Below are positions 60,903 to 64,000 of a stretch of 64,000 nucleotides of DNA, one piece after another (the first letter of the stretch is position 1; every line of letters begins with the position of its first letter). The notes under the pieces are model-generated. The model had not been told where the DNA came from, searched no databases, and saw only the letters and a program-made list of their open reading frames with translations. Source of the stretch: Ignavibacteria bacterium (GTDB taxonomy: Bacteria > Bacteroidota > Ignavibacteria > Kapaibacteriales > Kapaibacteriaceae); contig JACPPD010000003.1 of assembly GCA_016191145.1 (NCBI GenBank), positions 62,001 to 126,000 on the forward strand. Reading direction: 5' to 3'. The position numbers and the translations under genes were made by a program.

Positions 60903-62346
60903 ACGGATGCCTGCTGCCTCGAAAGTATTAAGCGGCTCGCTTGTGCTGTTGCTGTCGAATGTTACTATTCTGCTGCTCACATTCATTGCTCAGCGGATGA
61001 TTCTTTCTACGCTGACGAAGGATGCCAATGGTGTACTGTTTTCTGAGCGACGTTTTGTTGATCTCGTAGTGATCATGGTTGTAGACTTTGGCATAAACGG
61101 TATCATCATTCGCAGAATGGTGCAGCACCCCGAGACTGCGGCAGTCACGCTATCATCGTCAATCGCACTACGAATGGCATTATGGTTATTAACATCACTC
61201 GTTTGCATAGCCGTAGCAGGCTTTACGCCCTATTCAGTTCTCGATGTCGGCCTCTGGTGCTGCTATCTAATGCTGTCGTCGCGCGTTGGTCTTTTGCGCT
61301 ATTCATTAGAGCTTCCATGGCGGCACCGAATGAGATTCGGTTTAGTATCCATAGTTAACATTGCCGAGACGATGTTCTTTACGCTACTGATCTTTTTCTG
61401 GCGGGCAAATCTCAGCCCAACGGTTGTAATTGCAGCTTTCGTGATTTCTGCGATACCAGGATTCTTATTCCTGATGACAGCGGATAGAGGAAAGACCATT
61501 AGTCCCCGATATGTGTCAATGAATGAAATACGTCAGCTTATGCTCGAAGGTCTGCCTCTGCTGGCCACCGTTGTTTTGATATCATTCCACGATAAATTTG
61601 ACGCACTACTGTTGGGATGGTTTTCTCCGCAGCGGGAGTCCGGGATATTTGGAGCCGTCTATATATCTCTGGTGCCGCTCATTGGCACTTTTCCCGTTGC
61701 TCTTACAATGGCGATTACACCGGTTATAGCTCAATTTGCAAAGATGAATTGGGCAGAGTGTCAGAGTTTCACAGTGACTGGACTTCGATTTTTAATGGCC
61801 GCAACAATTCTGGGCACTACGCTGTTGAGTTCGCTAATCCCTTTATTCATCGAATTAGTGAGCAAGGGAAGATACAGCGATAATGTGGATCACTTTTTCA
61901 CGTATATCTGGGTTGCAATTCCAATGGTATTCGTGGTTTATACGCAGGAAATCAATGTGGTTTTGTCTCAGCAACGGAAAAATTTACCTATTGCAGGTAC
62001 ACTTGCAATAGTTACTTTAATTGTAGGTGTAATACTTATACCTTCGCTGCATGCCATGGGAGCAGTTATCACTAAAATTGTATCAGTCGGAATAGCATTT
62101 GTAGTTGCTGTTCGGGCATTATATACCGTCCTGAAGAAATCAGTTGATATGCTGTTTCTTATAGGACTTCTCGCGTCGACATCCGTTGGAATTATATGTG
62201 CATTCTATTTTCCATCAATATTGTCTATGTGGTGGTCGGCTCTGGCAAGTGTAACTGCGGTAATCATGTCGCTTCTCGTCACAAGGCTGCTGAAGTTTTC
62301 TGATGTTCGTTTGTGGATGAACATAATTCGGGCCAGGAATGCCTGA
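60892..62346 (+). CDS. Polysaccharide flippase (Wzx/MATE-like)
   Basis: A membrane protein of 484 residues with about 12-14 predicted TM helices (for example LSGSLVLLLSNVTILLLTFI at the start and LSVGIICAFYFPSIL-like near the end, written SVGIICAFYFP), fitting the MOP superfamily flippases that move lipid-linked repeat units outward. I take ATG 60892 as start, with GAGGGA at 60879-60884; TTG 60886 is an alternative. A matching Wzy polymerase is not seen within the window. It overlaps the following initiating transferase gene by 8 nt. Confidence 0.85.
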   Translation: MTSERMPAASKVLSGSLVLLLSNVTILLLTFIAQRMILSTLTKDANGVLFSERRFVDLVVIMVVDFGINGIIIRRMVQHPETAAVTLSSSIALRMALWLLTSLVCIAVAGFTPYSVLDVGLWCCYLMLSSRVGLLRYSLELPWRHRMRFGLVSIVNIAETMFFTLLIFFWRANLSPTVVIAAFVISAIPGFLFLMTADRGKTISPRYVSMNEIRQLMLEGLPLLATVVLISFHDKFDALLLGWFSPQRESGIFGAVYISLVPLIGTFPVALTMAITPVIAQFAKMNWAECQSFTVTGLRFLMAATILGTTLLSSLIPLFIELVSKGRYSDNVDHFFTYIWVAIPMVFVVYTQEINVVLSQQRKNLPIAGTLAIVTLIVGVILIPSLHAMGAVITKIVSVGIAFVVAVRALYTVLKKSVDMLFLIGLLASTSVGIICAFYFPSILSMWWSALASVTAVIMSLLVTRLLKFSDVRLWMNIIRARNA

Positions 62347-63772
62347 CACAGCACTCACGATATCTGCGAGTAATCCGAGGCTGCTGCGTCCGCGCACACT
62401 GCAGTTATATGCCGACGTAGTTGCTTTCGTCTCCGGATTTCTTACCTATCAGTGGGTGCGCATCGCAGCGCTGCCGGAAGTGAGGTGGTTTTCATTTGAA
62501 GATACACTCGTTGTAAGCACAGTTGTTTGTGTTTATTGGATATGCGTGTTCTGGTTAGGGGGCTTGTATAAGGATCAATACGTTCAGTCGCCGTTCGACG
62601 AATTTTTTAAAGTCATCCGTCAGACGTTTTTTGGATCTGCAGTCTTCTTCATTTTTATTTATTTATCCAGCAGTCCAAATTATCAGAAAAGTCCACGTTT
62701 CATTTTTGCATTGTACTGGGTGCTGTTGTGCGGTTTTGTGTGTATTGGACGGCTAACGGCACGGCAAACACAGCGTAGTCTGAGAGAGCGCGGCATCATT
62801 CGGATACCGGCTTTACTTATCTGCTCAAACAGTCGTGTGCATGCTCTTCTTGATGATCTGAAAAAGGAAAAGGCATGGGGCTATGTTGTCCGAGGCATCG
62901 TCCTCATCGATCAAACAAATCCAATGGAATCGATACGTTCAGTTCCTGTGCTAGGATATAACACTTCGTTGCCAGAGGTTTTACATGAAACGAACCCGGC
63001 AGAAGTGTTGGTATCTGTTGATCAGGCAGATCACAGTGAGCTTCTCACCATTGTTGCACAAGCGGCAGATGCCGGGTGCAAGGTGCGGATTGTACCCGAC
63101 ATGTACGAAATCGTAAGCGGACAGGCGAGAACGCAGCAGATGTATGGTTCGCCGCTAATCGATGTGAATCCCGAACTGATGCAGCCATGGGAAGAGTTTG
63201 CAAAACGCACACTCGATATTCTTGTAAGTCTCATCATCCTGCTGACGGGATTGCCCGTATGGGTGCTCATCGGAATCGTCATTAAGCTCACATCGCGAGG
63301 TCCAGTGTTCTATACACAACCCAGGATCGGTAAAAATGGCCATACATATAACATGATCAAGTTCAGATCAATGTATTTTAAACAACATGATGAACCAACC
63401 TGGACACTGCATAATGATCCTCGCGTAACTCCGATTGGAAAGTTCATCCGAGCTACTCATCTCGATGAGATTCCGCAGATGTGGAATGTGTTAAGGGGCG
63501 AGATGAGCCTGGTTGGACCACGACCCGAGCAGCCGTTCTATGTCGATAAATTCACCGAGATGCTGCCTTACTACAGACGTCGGCTAAAGGTCAGACCCGG
63601 AATTACAGGCTGGTGGCAGGTTAAAGCAAAATCGAATCCTGAATCGCTCGAAGAAATTGAACAGCGGTTGAGATACGATTTTTTTTATATCGAGAATATG
63701 AGTTTCAAACTCGACCTTGAAATACTTGTCAGAACCGTGTTTGTGATGTTACAAGGGCACGGACGCGCATGA
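62339..63772 (+). CDS. Polyprenyl-phosphate sugar-1-phosphate transferase (WcaJ/WbaP-like)
   Basis: Initiating glycosyl-1-phosphate transferase for exopolysaccharide. 477 residues: four N-terminal TM helices (about 20-130), a CoA-binding-like domain (about 140-270), and the C-terminal bacterial sugar-transferase domain with TRGPVFYTQPRIGKNG-like (SRGPVFYTQPRIGKNG), FKFRSMYFKQHDEPTWT-like (IKFRSMY), THLDEIPQMWNVLRGEMSLVGPRPE (LDEIPQMWNVLRGEMSLVG is 19 residues) and the conserved RVRPGITGWWQV-like KVRPGITGWWQV. It probably transfers a hexose-1-phosphate, e.g. glucose or galactose, to undecaprenyl phosphate. The stop overlaps the next ATG by 4 nt. Confidence 0.92.
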   Translation: MPDTALTISASNPRLLRPRTLQLYADVVAFVSGFLTYQWVRIAALPEVRWFSFEDTLVVSTVVCVYWICVFWLGGLYKDQYVQSPFDEFFKVIRQTFFGSAVFFIFIYLSSSPNYQKSPRFIFALYWVLLCGFVCIGRLTARQTQRSLRERGIIRIPALLICSNSRVHALLDDLKKEKAWGYVVRGIVLIDQTNPMESIRSVPVLGYNTSLPEVLHETNPAEVLVSVDQADHSELLTIVAQAADAGCKVRIVPDMYEIVSGQARTQQMYGSPLIDVNPELMQPWEEFAKRTLDILVSLIILLTGLPVWVLIGIVIKLTSRGPVFYTQPRIGKNGHTYNMIKFRSMYFKQHDEPTWTLHNDPRVTPIGKFIRATHLDEIPQMWNVLRGEMSLVGPRPEQPFYVDKFTEMLPYYRRRLKVRPGITGWWQVKAKSNPESLEEIEQRLRYDFFYIENMSFKLDLEILVRTVFVMLQGHGRA

Positions 63773-64000
63773 AAAGCATCGTATGCATTCCAACATACAA
63801 CGAGCGTGAAAATATCGTTGCCTTGTTCAGCGCAATTCATTCGTATATACCAGAGCTGCATATCCTGGTAATTGACGACGGATCGCCGGATAAAACGGCT
63901 GATCTTGTCCGCCAACAGATGGCAGTAGATGACCGAATACATCTCATCGTTCGCGACGCAAAGCGTGGTTTAGGTACAGCCTACTGCGCCGGATTTCGAT
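63769..64000 (+). CDS. Polyprenol-phosphate mannosyltransferase-like GT2, N-terminal fragment (cut by window end)
   Basis: 77 full codons from ATG 63769, overlapping the preceding stop (ATGA). The product begins KSIVCIPTYNERENIVALF, then LHILVIDDGSPDKTADLV and KRGLGTAYCAGF, the standard opening of the DPM1/dolichyl-phosphate mannose synthase group of GT2 proteins, which make polyprenyl-phosphate mannose (or glucose) from a nucleotide sugar. The catalytic DxD (here DDG) is present. The rest lies outside the window, so TM anchors and specificity cannot be read. Confidence 0.87.
   Translation, partial: MKSIVCIPTYNERENIVALFSAIHSYIPELHILVIDDGSPDKTADLVRQQMAVDDRIHLIVRDAKRGLGTAYCAGFR

Larger units (their letters stand above)
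3079..62563. repeat. Over-represented short word AGGGGGC scattered across the window
   Basis: By eye I count 29 copies of AGGGGGC. On the plus strand they start at 5380, 9234, 13186, 13550, 19649, 20340, 34619, 37175, 39320, 43183, 45006, 49542, 53031, 53160, 60148 and 62557. As the complement GCCCCCT they start at 3079, 8135, 16993, 18519, 26478, 29147, 36315, 37258, 43927, 45551, 50455, 51270 and 60628. Other contexts of a five-or-more G run total only about 14. From base composition I would expect roughly 6. All but one copy (29147, just before a start codon) are within coding sequence, in all three frames and on both sense and antisense strands. See findings. Confidence 0.7.

Noticed and set aside
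1-64000. CRISPR arrays, tRNA or rRNA genes, intact insertion sequences
   Set aside because: I saw no regularly spaced repeats, cloverleaf-like segments, rRNA-like stretches or transposase motifs; xerD here is the chromosomal recombinase.
1-64000. Enrichment of the four-G word AGGGGC
   Set aside because: It is frequent, but no more than base composition would suggest, so only the five-G form is reported.

Overview
The window looks like a chromosomal segment of a Gram-negative member of the Bacteroidota-Chlorobiota-Ignavibacteriota (FCB) group, most plausibly an Ignavibacteria or Kapabacteria lineage. The evidence is four predicted secreted proteins with type IX secretion (T9SS)-style C-terminal sorting domains, very large choice-of-anchor-D-like proteins, lipopolysaccharide genes (KDO transferase, an LptA/OstA-like protein), PorT-like beta-barrels and moderate GC content. 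The lineage is an inference; no rRNA or tRNA gene is present to settle it. Coding density is very high, and many neighbouring genes overlap by 4 nt (ATGA or GTGA) or abut, so most of the window is organised in translationally coupled operons.

Layout. 1-2.7 kb: tail of a sigma factor, a LytR_C-domain protein, ribosome silencing factor rsfS and argS. 2.7-5.5 kb: a thioredoxin-fold protein, a fusion of a UPF0598/DUF4505 domain to a hotdog thioesterase, and a membrane metallophosphoesterase. 5.5-12 kb (minus strand): one long housekeeping run hflX - small membrane protein - recN - ppGpp-hydrolase-like HD protein - inositol monophosphatase - dapF - M20 amidohydrolase. 12-27 kb (plus): an LptA-like protein, a giant surface protein with an outer-membrane barrel partner, HIT - rsmA - PAP2 lipid phosphatase, a second giant surface protein, and a sorbosone/glucose dehydrogenase-like secreted protein. 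27-37 kb (mostly minus): waaA, three crotonases, a secreted phosphodiester glycosidase, and a coupled run of a 7TM-HD phosphodiesterase, xerD and a NamZ-like muramidase; then rsmE. 37.7-40.6 kb: a secreted nuclease and a 1.1-kb gene-poor stretch containing a decayed KilA-N-domain gene. 40.6-50.4 kb: SpoIIE-type phosphatase, RNA methyltransferase, glgA, ispE, a dolichol-kinase-like protein, acyl-CoA ligase, threonine aldolase and a thioesterase. 50.4-52.9 kb (minus): ECF sigma factor, an anti-sigma-like protein carrying a beta-barrel-like C-terminus, and a lipoprotein. 52.9-64 kb (plus): nagZ and an exopolysaccharide cluster (rfbB, UDP-ManNAc dehydrogenase, wecB, Wza-like exporter, glycosyltransferase, flippase, WcaJ-like initiating transferase, polyprenol-phosphate mannosyltransferase cut by the window end).

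The best candidates for something little described are (i) the sigma factor / single-chain envelope-spanning regulator / lipoprotein operon at 50.4-52.9 kb, (ii) a strongly over-represented 7-mer AGGGGGC (29 copies counted by eye, both strands, nearly all inside genes) that behaves like a Chi, uptake or other chromosomal signal, and (iii) the UPF0598-thioesterase fusion, which gives a functional hint for an uncharacterised family conserved to humans. No CRISPR array, intact mobile element, tRNA, rRNA or riboswitch was recognised.
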